Shown here: piece by piece, positions 37,066 to 45,997 of the stretch
How the letters are laid out: every line of letters starts with the position of its first letter
How positions within the stretch are numbered: the stretch's first letter is position 1
NCBI RefSeq assembly: GCF_003854275.1
Contig: NZ_QTQP01000033.1
Location: 1 to 64,000 of the forward strand
Direction: 5' to 3'
Origin: Burkholderia sp. Bp8963
Lineage (GTDB): Bacteria > Pseudomonadota > Gammaproteobacteria > Burkholderiales > Burkholderiaceae
Length of the DNA stretch: 64,000 nt
Translations under genes and position numbers: made by a program
The notes under the pieces: model-generated
Database searches by the model: none
The model's input: the letters and a program-made list of their open reading frames with translations, nothing else
What the model was told of the DNA's origin: nothing

Positions 37066-37899
37066 TCAGCGTGCGTCGAGCGTGCCCGTTCTGGCCGGAT
37101 CCTGCCGGTAGTAGCGGGCGAGCAGCCGGTACAACTCCGGGAACTCGGCCTCGAATGCGCGCGGCCGCACGAACAGCGCCTCGCTGCACACTGCAAAAAA
37201 TTCCGACGGGTGATCGGCCGCATACGGATCGATCAGCGAATCCCGCTCGAAGCGCGCCCACCCGCGATCCGGCACCGCATCGACGCGCGCGCAGAACTGG
37301 TCGTACGCGTTGTCGAACACGTCGGCCCAGGCCTGCGCGTCGAGATGCGGCGCATGCCAGCGGCGAAAGAGGGGCGGACAGCCGTCGGCTGCGCCGTTGA
37401 TCATGTCGATCTTGTGCGCGAATTCGTGGATCACGACGTTGTACGCGTCGTGGCCGTCGGTCATCTGCGCGTCCTCCCATGACAGGATCACGGGCCCGCC
37501 TTCCCATGCTTCGCCGCTCGCGTCCTGCTCGACCTCGTGGACGACGCCATCCTCGTCCTGGACGGTCTTGCGGATCACGAACTCGCCCGGATACACGACG
37601 ATGCCGACCCAGCCGTCATACAGCGACAGGTCGAGGTTCAGCACCGGCACGCAGGCCTGCACCGCGATGCCGACGATCATCGCGTCGGTCAGTTCGAGCC
37701 CGTGCGCGGTCGAAAACGATTTCTGCGACAGGAACAGGCTCGTCAGCTCGCGCAGCCGGCCGAGTTCTTCCTGCGTCAGGTAGTCGAGGAACGGCAGGCG
37801 CTCGACGGTGTCCTGCCACAGCGCATCGGCAATCGGGTGACTGCGCAGCGCGCGGTCGCGGCGGCGGTGATCGAGCCAGCGGGTCAGTTTCGAAAGCAT
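37066..37899 (-). CDS. mtfA: M90 family zinc metallopeptidase MtfA
   Basis: MtfA is a cytosolic zinc-dependent aminopeptidase-like protein; in E. coli it binds Mlc and so links to glucose PTS control. The HExxH motif is HEFAH at about residue 150, followed by GRYGC-like glucosidase-free sequence; a conserved downstream Glu lies in SEFFAVCSE. Length is 277 residues, normal for the family. It lies 38 bases downstream of the MFS gene on the same strand. Whether the Mlc link holds in Burkholderia is not known. Confidence 0.92.
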   Translation of the reverse strand: MLSKLTRWLDHRRRDRALRSHPIADALWQDTVERLPFLDYLTQEELGRLRELTSLFLSQKSFSTAHGLELTDAMIVGIAVQACVPVLNLDLSLYDGWVGIVVYPGEFVIRKTVQDEDGVVHEVEQDASGEAWEGGPVILSWEDAQMTDGHDAYNVVIHEFAHKIDMINGAADGCPPLFRRWHAPHLDAQAWADVFDNAYDQFCARVDAVPDRGWARFERDSLIDPYAADHPSEFFAVCSEALFVRPRAFEAEFPELYRLLARYYRQDPARTGTLDAR

Positions 37900-37937
37900 G
37901 GAGACGGCAAGCAGGAGCCCAAAGCCAGACTTTTAAC

Positions 37938-39494
37938 TCAATCGATGTCTTTTTGCCATGCCGCGAAGAGCCCGCCGCACACGGCGACGCCCGCGAGGAA
38001 ATAGAAGCCGTCGAGCGACGCGAGGAACGATGCCTGCTGCGCCACCATCCGCGCGACCGCCGCGATCGCGAGTGCGTGCGCGTCGTGCAGCACATGGCCG
38101 GCGGCCGCGTAGCTGCGGGTCAGCGTATCGACCGTCTGCTGGAACAGCGGGTCGAACACGTTCGCGCGCTCGACGAGGCGCGTCTGGTGCACGGCGAGCC
38201 GATGCTGTTCGACGATGATCACCGATGCGGTCGCGAACGAGATCGTCAGCTGGCGCACGATGTTCTTGAGCCGGTAGCCGTGCGTGTACTCGTCGATCGC
38301 GAAGATCCGGAACGTCAGGTTCGCGACCGGCAGCACGATGAACAGCAGCAGCAGGCCGCGCAGCAGCAGCGGCAGGATCAGCGCCGCTTCGCCGACTTGC
38401 GGCGTCATGCGCGTCATGTACAGCGCGGCGAACGCGGCGATCACGAAACCCGGCACGATGATCCGTTTCTTGTGCGTGACGAGCTTCGCGTAGCGCAGGT
38501 ACGCGAACAGCGCGGTGGCGGAGATCAGCGACATCGTGCCGACGAGGCGCCCGGCGTTCTCGACCGGGTAGCCGAGGCCCGTCTCGAGGAAGCGGGAAGT
38601 CAGGTAGCTGAAGCCGGTCGACTCGTAGTAATAGAACATGTAGAGCAGCAGCCCGACCTGGAAGGTCCGCTCGCGGAACGCGTGCAGGCGCACGAGCGGT
38701 GTCGGGTGGTGCCACTGGTGATGCGCGAACCACGCGAGCGCGCCGAGGCCCGCCGCCGTCAGCAGGATCAGCATCGGCGAGCCGCTGAAGAGCTGGTAGC
38801 GCACCTGCTGCATCACGATCTGCAGCGCACCCTGCGCGAGCGCGAACACGACATACGGCCAGAAGTGCCCGGTGCCGCGTTCGTCGTCGGGCGTGTTGCC
38901 GGTGTCGGGCAGCGTGAGCAGTGCGAGCGCCGCGAACGCGATGCCGGCGGGTGCCGTGCACGCGAACAGCGCGCGCCAGGTCGAGTGCGCAACGAGCAGG
39001 CCGCCGACGATCGGCGCGAGTGCGCTGCCGAGCAGGATCATGATCAGGAATGCGCGCGTCGCGGGCGGCCGCTGCTGCGGCGTGAAGCTGACCTGGATCA
39101 GGATCCGGCACGCGCCCATCATCGGGCCGATGAAGTAGCCCTGGAAGCCGCGTGCGAACGCGAGCTGCAGCGACGTGTCGGCGAGCGCGGCGGCGATCGC
39201 GCCGAACGAGAACATCAGCATGCAGCCGGCGACATAGCGGCGATGCCCGAGGCGGTCGATCCACCATTGCTGCTGCAGGATGCCGAGCACGGCCGTGACC
39301 GCGTACGCGCTCGACGACCACACGAGCTCGTCTGGCGATGCATTGATCCCGCCCGCGATGTAGCTCGCGAAAAACGAAAACGTCGCGTTGTCGAAATAAT
39401 CGATGCCGGTGACGAGCGCGAGCGCCCACGGGAACAGGTCGGCGCGCAGGTTCGCGCGGCTCCACAGTGGCGGGCGGCCCGGCGTCGCGTTCAT
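37938..39494 (-). CDS. MFS transporter, DHA2 family (14-TM drug exporter)
   Basis: This 518-residue protein has the 14 hydrophobic segments of the DHA2 (EmrB/QacA-like) family. Its first helices include GIDYFDNATFSFFASYIAGG, and the motif-A region DRLGHRRYVAG follows helix 2. It is an inner-membrane proton-driven exporter; the substrate cannot be read from sequence. The start ATG at 39494 overlaps the MerR regulator's stop codon (39493-39491) by ATGA, which strongly suggests that the regulator controls its export. No membrane fusion or outer membrane partner gene is nearby. Confidence 0.9.
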   Translation of the reverse strand: MNATPGRPPLWSRANLRADLFPWALALVTGIDYFDNATFSFFASYIAGGINASPDELVWSSSAYAVTAVLGILQQQWWIDRLGHRRYVAGCMLMFSFGAIAAALADTSLQLAFARGFQGYFIGPMMGACRILIQVSFTPQQRPPATRAFLIMILLGSALAPIVGGLLVAHSTWRALFACTAPAGIAFAALALLTLPDTGNTPDDERGTGHFWPYVVFALAQGALQIVMQQVRYQLFSGSPMLILLTAAGLGALAWFAHHQWHHPTPLVRLHAFRERTFQVGLLLYMFYYYESTGFSYLTSRFLETGLGYPVENAGRLVGTMSLISATALFAYLRYAKLVTHKKRIIVPGFVIAAFAALYMTRMTPQVGEAALILPLLLRGLLLLFIVLPVANLTFRIFAIDEYTHGYRLKNIVRQLTISFATASVIIVEQHRLAVHQTRLVERANVFDPLFQQTVDTLTRSYAAAGHVLHDAHALAIAAVARMVAQQASFLASLDGFYFLAGVAVCGGLFAAWQKDID

Positions 39495-39991
39495 GCGCGG
39501 CTCTTGCGCGAGCGGCGCTCGCTCGCCTCGGCCCGCCGCTGCGCGATCAGCGTATCGGCGTTTTCGCCGGCGAGACGCCGCTCGACGTAGTCGATATCGT
39601 GCTGCAGCTCCTTGCGCAGCGCGATCGCTTCCTTCAGTTCGCGCTCGACCGCTGCGATGCGCCGGTCGAGCGTATCGATCTGCGCGGCAAGGCCCGTGCG
39701 GATGTCGCGCAGCGACGCGTCCGAATAGCGGCGGCGGCCGTCGCCCGTTTCTTCGAGCGGCCGCTTCAGCATTTCGGTGATGCCGTGCAGCGAGAAGCCG
39801 AGCGCGCGCAGCCGCAGGATCCGCGCGAAGCGCTCGAGATCGGATTCGTCGTAAAGGCGGTAACGGCCCTCGCTGCGCGATGGCGTGACGAGCCCGCGCT
39901 CCTCGTAGTACTTCAGCGTGCGCGGCGTGACGCCGAGCCGGGCGGCGGCGTCGCTCACGGTCAGCAGCGGGGTGGGGGCGTCGGTCGTCAT
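39491..39991 (-). CDS. MerR family regulator of the MFS gene
   Basis: A MerR-type winged helix (SDAAARLGVTPRTLKYYEERGLV) opens this 166-residue protein; here LKYYEERG and the wing GRYRLYDESDLERF are the clearest motifs. A long coiled coil spans about residues 95-140, with a basic C-terminus RRSRKSRA. No metal-binding cysteines are present, so an organic effector is likely. It overlaps the exporter gene by four bases. The upstream region has a MerR-type promoter with an inverted repeat in its spacer. Confidence 0.9.
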   Translation of the reverse strand: MTTDAPTPLLTVSDAAARLGVTPRTLKYYEERGLVTPSRSEGRYRLYDESDLERFARILRLRALGFSLHGITEMLKRPLEETGDGRRRYSDASLRDIRTGLAAQIDTLDRRIAAVERELKEAIALRKELQHDIDYVERRLAGENADTLIAQRRAEASERRSRKSRA

Positions 39992-40026
39992 CGGGGCGGG
40001 GGCTGTGGGTTGGGGCGACGGGATCG

Positions 40027-40057
40027 ATTATAGATCAACGTGTACGTTCACGTTCAG
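40027..40057 (-). promoter_or_regulatory. MerR-type promoter with inverted repeat
   Basis: On the minus strand TATAAT (40032-40027) is preceded by CTGAAC (40057-40052), with a 19-base spacer. The spacer includes inverted AACGTG/CACGTT (40037-40054). This fits a MerR-activated promoter for the regulator-exporter pair. Confidence 0.7.
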
Positions 40058-40066
40058 GTTGGCGCG

Positions 40067-40103
40067 AAAAAACGGCCGCCGGGCGAAACGCGCGGGCGGC
40101 CGT
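40067..40103 (-). terminator. Rho-independent terminator after rho
   Basis: A 9-bp stem ACGGCCGCC/GGCGGCCGT (40072-40080 with 40095-40103) is followed on the minus strand by a T-run (40072-40067). It lies just past the rho stop. Confidence 0.8.
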
Positions 40104-40123
40104 CGTATCCGCTACCGGGGCGA

Positions 40124-41386
40124 TCAGCCGCCGCGGCGCATCAGGTCGAAGAACTCGGAATTGCTCTTCGTCTGGCGGATCTTGTCGAGCAGGAATTCCA
40201 TCGCCTCGACTTCGTCCATGTCGTGGATGAACTTGCGCAGCACCCAGATCTTTTGCAGGATCTCGGGCTTGATCAGCATCTCTTCGCGACGCGTGCCGGA
40301 CTTGTTCAGGTTGATCGACGGATACACGCGCTTTTCCGCGAGGCGGCGCTCGAGGTGCACTTCCATGTTGCCGGTGCCCTTGAACTCTTCGTAGATCACG
40401 TCGTCCATGCGGCTGCCGGTTTCGATCAGCGCGGTGCCGATGATCGTCAGCGAGCCGCCTTCCTCGATGTTGCGCGCCGCGCCGAAGAAGCGCTTCGGGC
40501 GCTGCAGCGCGTTCGCGTCGACACCGCCCGTCAGCACCTTGCCCGACGCCGGGATCACGGTGTTGTATGCGCGCGCGAGACGCGTGATCGAGTCGAGCAG
40601 GATCACGACGTCGTGCTTCATTTCGACGAGGCGCTTGGCCTTCTCGATCACCATTTCGGCGACCTGCACGTGACGCGTGGCCGGTTCGTCGAACGTCGAC
40701 GCGATCACTTCGCCCGCGACCGAGCGCTGCATTTCGGTCACTTCTTCAGGGCGCTCGTCGATCAGCAGCACGAACAGGATCACGTCCGGGTGGTTCTGCT
40801 TGATCGCGTGCGCGATGTGCTGGAGCATCACGGTCTTGCCGGACTTCGGCGACGCGACGAGCAGGCCGCGCTGGCCCTTGCCGATCGGCGCGATCATGTC
40901 GATGATGCGGCCCGTGACGTTCTCTTCGCCGCGCATTTCGCGTTCGAGCGACAGCGGCTTGTTCGGGTGCAGCGGCGTGAGGTTCTCGAACATGATCTTG
41001 TGTTTCGAGGCCTCGGGCGGCTGCCCGTTGACTTTGTCGACCTTCACCAGCGCGAAGTAGCGCTCGCCGTCCTTCGGCGTGCGGACTTCGCCTTCGATCG
41101 TGTCGCCGGTGTGCAGGTTGAAGCGGCGGATCTGCGACGGGCTGATATAGATGTCGTCGGTGCTCGCGAGGTACGACATTTCCGGCGAGCGGAGGAAGCC
41201 GAAACCGTCCGGCAGCACTTCGAGCGTGCCGTCGCCGAAGATCGTCTCTCCCGTCTTGGCGCGCTTTTTGAGAATGGCGAACATCAACTCCTGCTTGCGC
41301 AGGCGGTTCGCGTTTTCGATCTCCAGGCCGTTGGCCATTTCGATCAATTCGGACACGTGCAGAGACTTGAGCTCGGATAAATGCAT
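40124..41386 (-). CDS. rho: Transcription termination factor Rho
   Basis: Rho is the hexameric RNA-dependent ATPase of factor-dependent termination. The 420 residues are those of E. coli Rho: an N-terminal helical domain starting [18 protein letters not shown], the RNA-binding cold-shock fold with [13 protein letters not shown], the Walker [16 protein letters not shown] region, Walker [15 protein letters not shown], and the C-terminal Q/R-loop segment. The downstream gene on this strand is the MerR-MFS pair, past a terminator. A leader of about 90 bases precedes the start. Confidence 0.98.
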   Translation of the reverse strand: MHLSELKSLHVSELIEMANGLEIENANRLRKQELMFAILKKRAKTGETIFGDGTLEVLPDGFGFLRSPEMSYLASTDDIYISPSQIRRFNLHTGDTIEGEVRTPKDGERYFALVKVDKVNGQPPEASKHKIMFENLTPLHPNKPLSLEREMRGEENVTGRIIDMIAPIGKGQRGLLVASPKSGKTVMLQHIAHAIKQNHPDVILFVLLIDERPEEVTEMQRSVAGEVIASTFDEPATRHVQVAEMVIEKAKRLVEMKHDVVILLDSITRLARAYNTVIPASGKVLTGGVDANALQRPKRFFGAARNIEEGGSLTIIGTALIETGSRMDDVIYEEFKGTGNMEVHLERRLAEKRVYPSINLNKSGTRREEMLIKPEILQKIWVLRKFIHDMDEVEAMEFLLDKIRQTKSNSEFFDLMRRGG

Positions 41387-41491
41387 ACGGAGATCCCGCC
41401 AGGGAGGAGAAGCGACGAAAGAAATATGGGAGGAGGGCGAGCGGAAGCGCTCAGAGACTTAAATGCGTCTTGTAGACGTTTTTTAATTCTA
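41387..41491 (-). promoter_or_regulatory. rho promoter and leader
   Basis: On the minus strand, TGCTAGAAT at about 41494-41486 is an extended -10 element, so transcription should start near 41479 and give a leader of about 90 bases. A small inverted repeat, CGTCT/AGACG, lies at the start of that leader. rho leaders are sites of autoregulation in other bacteria; this is an inference here. Confidence 0.4.
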
Positions 41492-41590
41492 GCATACGCC
41501 GATTCGCGCTTGAGCGGCCGATCGGCGGCTTCACGGCGGACGTGTTGCCGGTTGACAACACGTCCGCGAACTTGCGGGCTGGTGCCGGTA

Positions 41591-41917
41591 TTACAGGTGG
41601 CTGTCCAGGAACGCGGTGAGTTGCGACTTCGACAGCGCGCCGACCTTCTGTGCGGCCGCGGCGCCGTTCTTGAACAGGATCAGCGTCGGGATGCCGCGCA
41701 CGCCGAACTTCGCGGGCGTCGCCTGGTTGTCGTCGACGTTGATCTTCGCGATCTGCAGCTTGTCGCCGTAATCCTTCGCGACTTCGTCGAGGATCGGGGC
41801 AATCATCTTGCACGGGCCGCACCATTCGGCCCAGAAATCGACGAGCACGGGCTTGTCGGATTTGACGACGTCCTGTTCGAACGATGCGTCGCTGATGTGT
41901 TTGATCTGTTCGCTCAT
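41591..41917 (-). CDS. trxA: Thioredoxin 1
   Basis: This 108-residue thioredoxin carries the active site WCGPC at residues 31-35 within [16 protein letters not shown]. It starts [15 protein letters not shown] and ends in FLDSHL. It reduces disulfides in the cytoplasm. It lies upstream of rho on the same strand, an order common in proteobacteria; a 204-base gap with the rho promoter separates them. Confidence 0.98.
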   Translation of the reverse strand: MSEQIKHISDASFEQDVVKSDKPVLVDFWAEWCGPCKMIAPILDEVAKDYGDKLQIAKINVDDNQATPAKFGVRGIPTLILFKNGAAAAQKVGALSKSQLTAFLDSHL

Positions 41918-42287
41918 TTGGTCAATACCTCTTTCGGTTCGGGGACTGCCTGCTTGGCGCCTTGCGGCGCGCCGACGCCCGGCGGGCTGCCGGCCGCTGC
42001 GGCAGGTAGCTCCGCTCTCCGGAACAGAAGGGCGTAAGCGCTGCGTACCGCGGCTCGCGGGTCATTCGGGCGTCATATTAGCCTAAATTGCTATCTGCTG
42101 CGGACGGCGATAGTAGCCGCTATGCAAGTAGGGGTACGACGCGCCGACGACTGTTGCGCGATACAGATGGAGGCCGGCACGCAAAATACAAGAGGGCGCG
42201 CGCGCCGGCAACGCGCGTGTGCCGGTGTCCGCACATTCGTGCGAATAAACGGTCGCATTCGATCGCAAGCGATGATAGAATGCGACG
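41918..42287. other. Divergent region between trxA and ffs
   Basis: This stretch of about 370 bases lies between the divergent trxA and ffs genes. It has an A/T-rich segment at about 42071-42100 that may hold the trxA promoter, and the ffs promoter at its right end. I see no gene in it. Confidence 0.5.
42252..42286 (+). promoter_or_regulatory. ffs promoter overlapped by nested inverted repeats
   Basis: A -10 element TAGAAT at 42276-42281 would start transcription near 42288, the predicted 5' end of 4.5S RNA. It is covered by 9-bp inverted arms GTCGCATTC/GAATGCGAC (42252-42260, 42278-42286), inside which ATCGC/GCGAT (42262-42266, 42269-42273) forms a second pair. Confidence 0.6.
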
Positions 42288-42385
42288 TGACGGGCCTCCT
42301 CGCATGGTGGGCCGGTGAACCTGGTCAGGTCGGGAACGAAGCAGCCACAGCCGTTTTCCGCCAGTGCCGAGGGTCGGGCTCGTCA
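42288..42385 (+). ncRNA. ffs: 4.5S RNA (small bacterial signal recognition particle RNA)
   Basis: The conserved SRP domain IV core is present: GGTGAACCTGGTCAGGTC, followed by GGGAACGAAGCAGCCAC. The ends pair over ten positions (42288-42297 with 42376-42385, including G-U pairs), and a CCTCG/CGAGG stem lies inside, giving a single hairpin of about 98 nucleotides. The RNA binds Ffh for targeting of membrane proteins. A terminator follows. The position just upstream of dnaX is usual in beta-proteobacteria. Confidence 0.95.
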
Positions 42386-42395
42386 CCTTCCTTTT

Positions 42396-42419
42396 CGCCC
42401 CGTTCGCAGGGCGTTTTTT
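42396..42419 (+). terminator. Terminator after ffs
   Basis: CGCCC/GGGCG with an 8-base loop (42396-42413) is followed by six T residues. Confidence 0.8.
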
Positions 42420-42540
42420 GTTTCCGTGTCATTCTTCCCGCGTCTTTCTCCTTTTTCCCGTCGCGTTACCTCTCTGCGTTGCCTGTTTTCCGCCCGCATT
42501 CCGTGCCGTTTCGCGTGTCGGCGCGACGCAGCGTTGCTGA

Positions 42541-42546
42541 TACAAT
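42541..42546 (+). promoter_or_regulatory. dnaX extended -10 element
   Basis: TGATACAAT ends at 42546, seven bases before the dnaX ATG. This predicts a transcript that begins at or next to the start codon. Confidence 0.5.
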
Positions 42547-42552
42547 TTCCCG

Positions 42553-44886
42553 ATGACCTATCAAGTTCTCGCACGCAAGTGGCGTCCGAAGGATTTCGCT
42601 TCGCTCGTCGGCCAGGAGCACGTCGTCAGGGCGCTCACGCACGCGCTCGACGGCGGGCGTTTGCACCACGCGTATCTGTTTACCGGTACCCGCGGCGTCG
42701 GCAAAACGACGCTGTCGCGGATCTTCGCGAAAGCGCTCAACTGTGAAACCGGCGTCACGTCGCAGCCGTGCGGCGTGTGCCGCGCGTGCCGCGAGATCGA
42801 CGAAGGCCGCTTCGTCGATTACGTCGAGATGGATGCCGCGAGCAACCGCGGTGTCGACGAAATGGCCGCGCTGCTCGAGCGCGCCGTGTACGCGCCCGTC
42901 GATGCGCGCTTCAAGGTCTACATGATCGACGAAGTGCACATGCTGACGAACCACGCGTTCAACGCGATGCTGAAGACGCTCGAGGAGCCGCCGTCGCACG
43001 TCAAGTTCATTCTCGCGACGACCGATCCGCAGAAGATTCCCGTCACGGTGCTGTCGCGCTGCCTGCAGTTCAACCTGAAGCAGATGCCCGCCGGGCATAT
43101 CGTGTCGCACCTCGAGCACATTCTCGGCGAAGAGCGGATTGCATTCGAGCCGCAGGCGCTGCGCCTGCTCGCGCGCGCCGCGCAGGGCAGCATGCGCGAC
43201 GCGCTGTCGCTGACGGACCAGGCGATCGCCTACTCGGCGAACGAGGTGACGGAGTCGGCCGTGTCGGGGATGCTCGGCGCGCTCGACCAGACCTACATGG
43301 TGCGCCTGCTCGACGCGCTCGCGGCCGGCGACGGCCCTGAAGTGCTCGCGATCGCCGACGAGATGTCGCTGCGCAGCCTGTCGTTCTCGACCGCGCTGCA
43401 GGATCTCGCGAGCCTGCTGCACCGGATCGCATGGGCGCAGTTCGCGCCGGGTTCGGTGCTCGACGAATGGCCGGAAGCGGCCGACCTGCGCCGTTTCGCG
43501 GATACGCTGACTCCGGAGCAGGTGCAGCTGTTCTATCAGATCGCGACGGTCGGACGCGCGGAACTGGGCCTTGGGCCGGATGAGTACGCGGGCTTCACGA
43601 TGACGCTGCTGCGGATGCTCGCGTTCGAACCGGCCGCGAGCGCCGGCAGCGCGCCGGTTGGCCAGCCGTCGGCGCCGCGCGCCGTGCCGGGGCCGCGGGC
43701 GGCGATGCCGGTCGCAGCCGCGAAGGCGGCTTCGACGCCGCCGGCCGCCGCCGCGCCTGCTGCTTCACTTGTTCCCGTTGCTCCCGTTGCTCCCGCGCCG
43801 GTGGCGCGGCCGGCCGTTGCGGTGTCGCCGCAACCGGGCGACGATGCAGGCAAGCCGCCTGCCACTGTACCGGCGGCCACGCCGGACAGCGGCGCGCCGC
43901 AAGCCGTTGCCGCAATCGAAGCTGCTGCGAGCGGCGAACCGGTGGCTGTCGCGGCCGTGGTGACCGCTGTCGCAAAGGATGACGAACCAGCACCGCAGGC
44001 CGAGCCCGCGCCGCGTGCCGAGCCGGCCGAGCGTGCCGAAGCCGCCGCGCGCCCCGCATCGCGCACGGGTGGCGCGGCCGCTGCGCTCGACGTGCTGCGC
44101 AATGCCGGCATGCGCGTGTCGACCGATCGCACGCGCGCTGCCGCTGCCGCGAAGCCGGCTGCCCAGCCGGCCGCCGCAACGCCTGCCGCGCCGCGCCCGG
44201 CCGTGCCGGTGCCGACACCGCGCGCCGCATCCCGCGCGCCGCAGGCCGATACGCGCCAGGCGCCGCCGCCATGGGAAGACATTCCGCCGGACGATTACGT
44301 GCCGCTCAGCGCGGACGAGATGTTCGGCGGCCCGCCTGACGACGGTTTCGTCCCGGTGTTCGACAGCGGGCCGGACGACGTGCGCGTTGCACCGAAGCCG
44401 GCGGAATCGCGGCCGGCTGCGCCGGTCGACACGCGTGCGCTGCCACCCGCGATCGCGCTCGATCCGATCGGCTTCGACGGCGAATGGCCGGCGCTCGCCG
44501 CGCAACTGCCGCTCAAGGGCGTCGCGTACCAGCTCGCATTCAACAGCGAGCTGACGGCCGTCGACGCGACGACGCTCAAGCTGTCCGTGCCGGTGCCGCA
44601 ATACGCGGACGCCGCGCAGGTCGCGAAACTGAAGGCTGCGCTCGCGGATGCGCTCGGCAAACCGGTCGACGTGGCAGTCGAAGTCGGGCCAGCACGGCGC
44701 ACCGCGGCGGCGCTCGATGCGGCCGCGCGCGCGGCGCGCCAGCGCGAGGCGGAGCAGGAGATCCATGCGGATCCGTTCGTCCAGCAGCTCGTGCGCGAGT
44801 TCGGCGCGCGCATCGTCGAGGGCTCGGTGCGACCGCTCGCGGACGCCGCCGCGCCCGCGGACGGCGTGCCGCCGACGCTGCATTGA
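42553..44886 (+). CDS. dnaX: DNA polymerase III subunits tau/gamma
   Basis: DnaX is the clamp-loader ATPase of the replicative polymerase. The AAA+ part has KWRPKDF, Walker A GTRGVGKTT, zinc-binding cysteines in CGVCRACREI, and Walker B VYMIDEVHML. Domain III ends near residue 360. Residues about 365-620 are a very Ala/Pro-rich linker, unusually long for the family, followed by the tau-specific C-terminal domain with PLKGVAYQLAFNSEL. Length is 777 residues. I saw no A-rich slippery site like that used in E. coli to make gamma. The start has no Shine-Dalgarno, and a -10 box is right upstream. Confidence 0.97.
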   Translation: MTYQVLARKWRPKDFASLVGQEHVVRALTHALDGGRLHHAYLFTGTRGVGKTTLSRIFAKALNCETGVTSQPCGVCRACREIDEGRFVDYVEMDAASNRGVDEMAALLERAVYAPVDARFKVYMIDEVHMLTNHAFNAMLKTLEEPPSHVKFILATTDPQKIPVTVLSRCLQFNLKQMPAGHIVSHLEHILGEERIAFEPQALRLLARAAQGSMRDALSLTDQAIAYSANEVTESAVSGMLGALDQTYMVRLLDALAAGDGPEVLAIADEMSLRSLSFSTALQDLASLLHRIAWAQFAPGSVLDEWPEAADLRRFADTLTPEQVQLFYQIATVGRAELGLGPDEYAGFTMTLLRMLAFEPAASAGSAPVGQPSAPRAVPGPRAAMPVAAAKAASTPPAAAAPAASLVPVAPVAPAPVARPAVAVSPQPGDDAGKPPATVPAATPDSGAPQAVAAIEAAASGEPVAVAAVVTAVAKDDEPAPQAEPAPRAEPAERAEAAARPASRTGGAAAALDVLRNAGMRVSTDRTRAAAAAKPAAQPAAATPAAPRPAVPVPTPRAASRAPQADTRQAPPPWEDIPPDDYVPLSADEMFGGPPDDGFVPVFDSGPDDVRVAPKPAESRPAAPVDTRALPPAIALDPIGFDGEWPALAAQLPLKGVAYQLAFNSELTAVDATTLKLSVPVPQYADAAQVAKLKAALADALGKPVDVAVEVGPARRTAAALDAAARAARQREAEQEIHADPFVQQLVREFGARIVEGSVRPLADAAAPADGVPPTLH

Positions 44887-44990
44887 ACTGACGGCGCGTC
44901 AACAGGCACAAACAGGCACAATTACGCTCACGTACACTGGCCGGCACGCGCCGCGTGCCGGCATTCACACGATCAAGAAGGAGTATTCCC

Positions 44991-45317
44991 ATGTTGAAAG
45001 GCAACATCGCCGGACTGATGAAGCAAGCGCAGCAAATGCAGGAAAACATGAAGAAGATGCAGGAGCAGCTTGCGCAGATCGAGGTCGAAGGGCAATCGGG
45101 CGCGGGCCTCGTCAAGGTGACGATGACCTGCCGCAACGAAGTGCGCCGCGTGTCGATCGACCCGAGCCTGCTCGCGGACGACAAGGACATGCTCGAGGAT
45201 CTCGTGGCCGCCGCGTTCAACGACGCCGTGCGCAAGGCCGAAGCGACGTCGCAGGAAAAGATGAGCGGCATGACGTCCGGCCTGCCGCTGCCGCCGGGCT
45301 TCAAGCTGCCGTTCTGA
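44991..45317 (+). CDS. YbaB/EbfC nucleoid-associated protein
   Basis: This 108-residue protein is the YbaB/EbfC family member encoded between dnaX and recR in most bacteria. It has [20 protein letters not shown] at its start, an [14 protein letters not shown] strand and a basic SIDPSLL segment. It is a dimeric DNA-binding protein of the nucleoid. The ATG at 44991 has AAGGAG upstream and is preferred to an earlier in-frame codon. recR follows 31 bases later. Confidence 0.95.
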   Translation: MLKGNIAGLMKQAQQMQENMKKMQEQLAQIEVEGQSGAGLVKVTMTCRNEVRRVSIDPSLLADDKDMLEDLVAAAFNDAVRKAEATSQEKMSGMTSGLPLPPGFKLPF

Positions 45318-45348
45318 GCGCAGCGCCTGTTTTCGCTTCCGTCGACGC

Positions 45349-45945
45349 ATGAAACAGCCGTCCGCCTTGTCCGCCCTCGTCGAAGCGCTGCGCGTGCTGC
45401 CCGGGGTCGGCCCGAAATCCGCGCAACGCATGGCGTACCACCTGATGCAGCACGATCGGGAGGGCGCGGAGCGGCTCGGCCGTTCGCTGCTGTTCGCGAC
45501 CGAGCACCTGCAGCACTGCGAGAAGTGCAATACGTTCACGGAAGCGCAGATCTGCGAGGTCTGCAGCGACACGGAGCGTGACCCGACGCTGCTGTGCGTC
45601 GTCGAGACGCCCGCCGACCAGATCATGCTCGAGCAGACGATGACCTATCGCGGGCTGTATTTCGTGCTGATGGGGCGGTTGAGCCCGCTCGACGGCATCG
45701 GTCCGAAGGAAATCCATTTCGACCGCCTGGTGCGGCGCGCGTCGGACGGCATCGTCAAGGAGGTCGTGCTCGCGACCAACTTCACGAACGAAGGCGAGGC
45801 CACCGCCCACTATCTCGGCCAGACGCTGAAGGCGCGCGGGCTTGCGGTGACGCGCCTCGCGCGCGGCGTGCCGGTCGGCGGCGAACTGGAATACGTCGAC
45901 GCGGGCACGATAGCACGCGCGATGCTCGACCGCCGCACGATGTAA
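45349..45945 (+). CDS. recR: Recombination mediator RecR
   Basis: RecR works with RecF and RecO to load RecA at gaps. The 198 residues show the HhH motif [13 protein letters not shown], the four-cysteine zinc finger [16 protein letters not shown], and the Toprim domain with [11 protein letters not shown]. It is the last gene of dnaX-ybaB-recR. Length and motifs are standard. Confidence 0.97.
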   Translation: MKQPSALSALVEALRVLPGVGPKSAQRMAYHLMQHDREGAERLGRSLLFATEHLQHCEKCNTFTEAQICEVCSDTERDPTLLCVVETPADQIMLEQTMTYRGLYFVLMGRLSPLDGIGPKEIHFDRLVRRASDGIVKEVVLATNFTNEGEATAHYLGQTLKARGLAVTRLARGVPVGGELEYVDAGTIARAMLDRRTM

Positions 45946-45997
45946 CGTTTCGGCCGCCGCCGTGCCGGCGATGCCGTTCCTCATGCCAGGGAGACAC

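Noticed and set aside
42553-44886. Programmed frameshift in dnaX to make gamma
   Set aside because: No A-rich slippery heptamer or following hairpin like that of E. coli was seen in the linker region.
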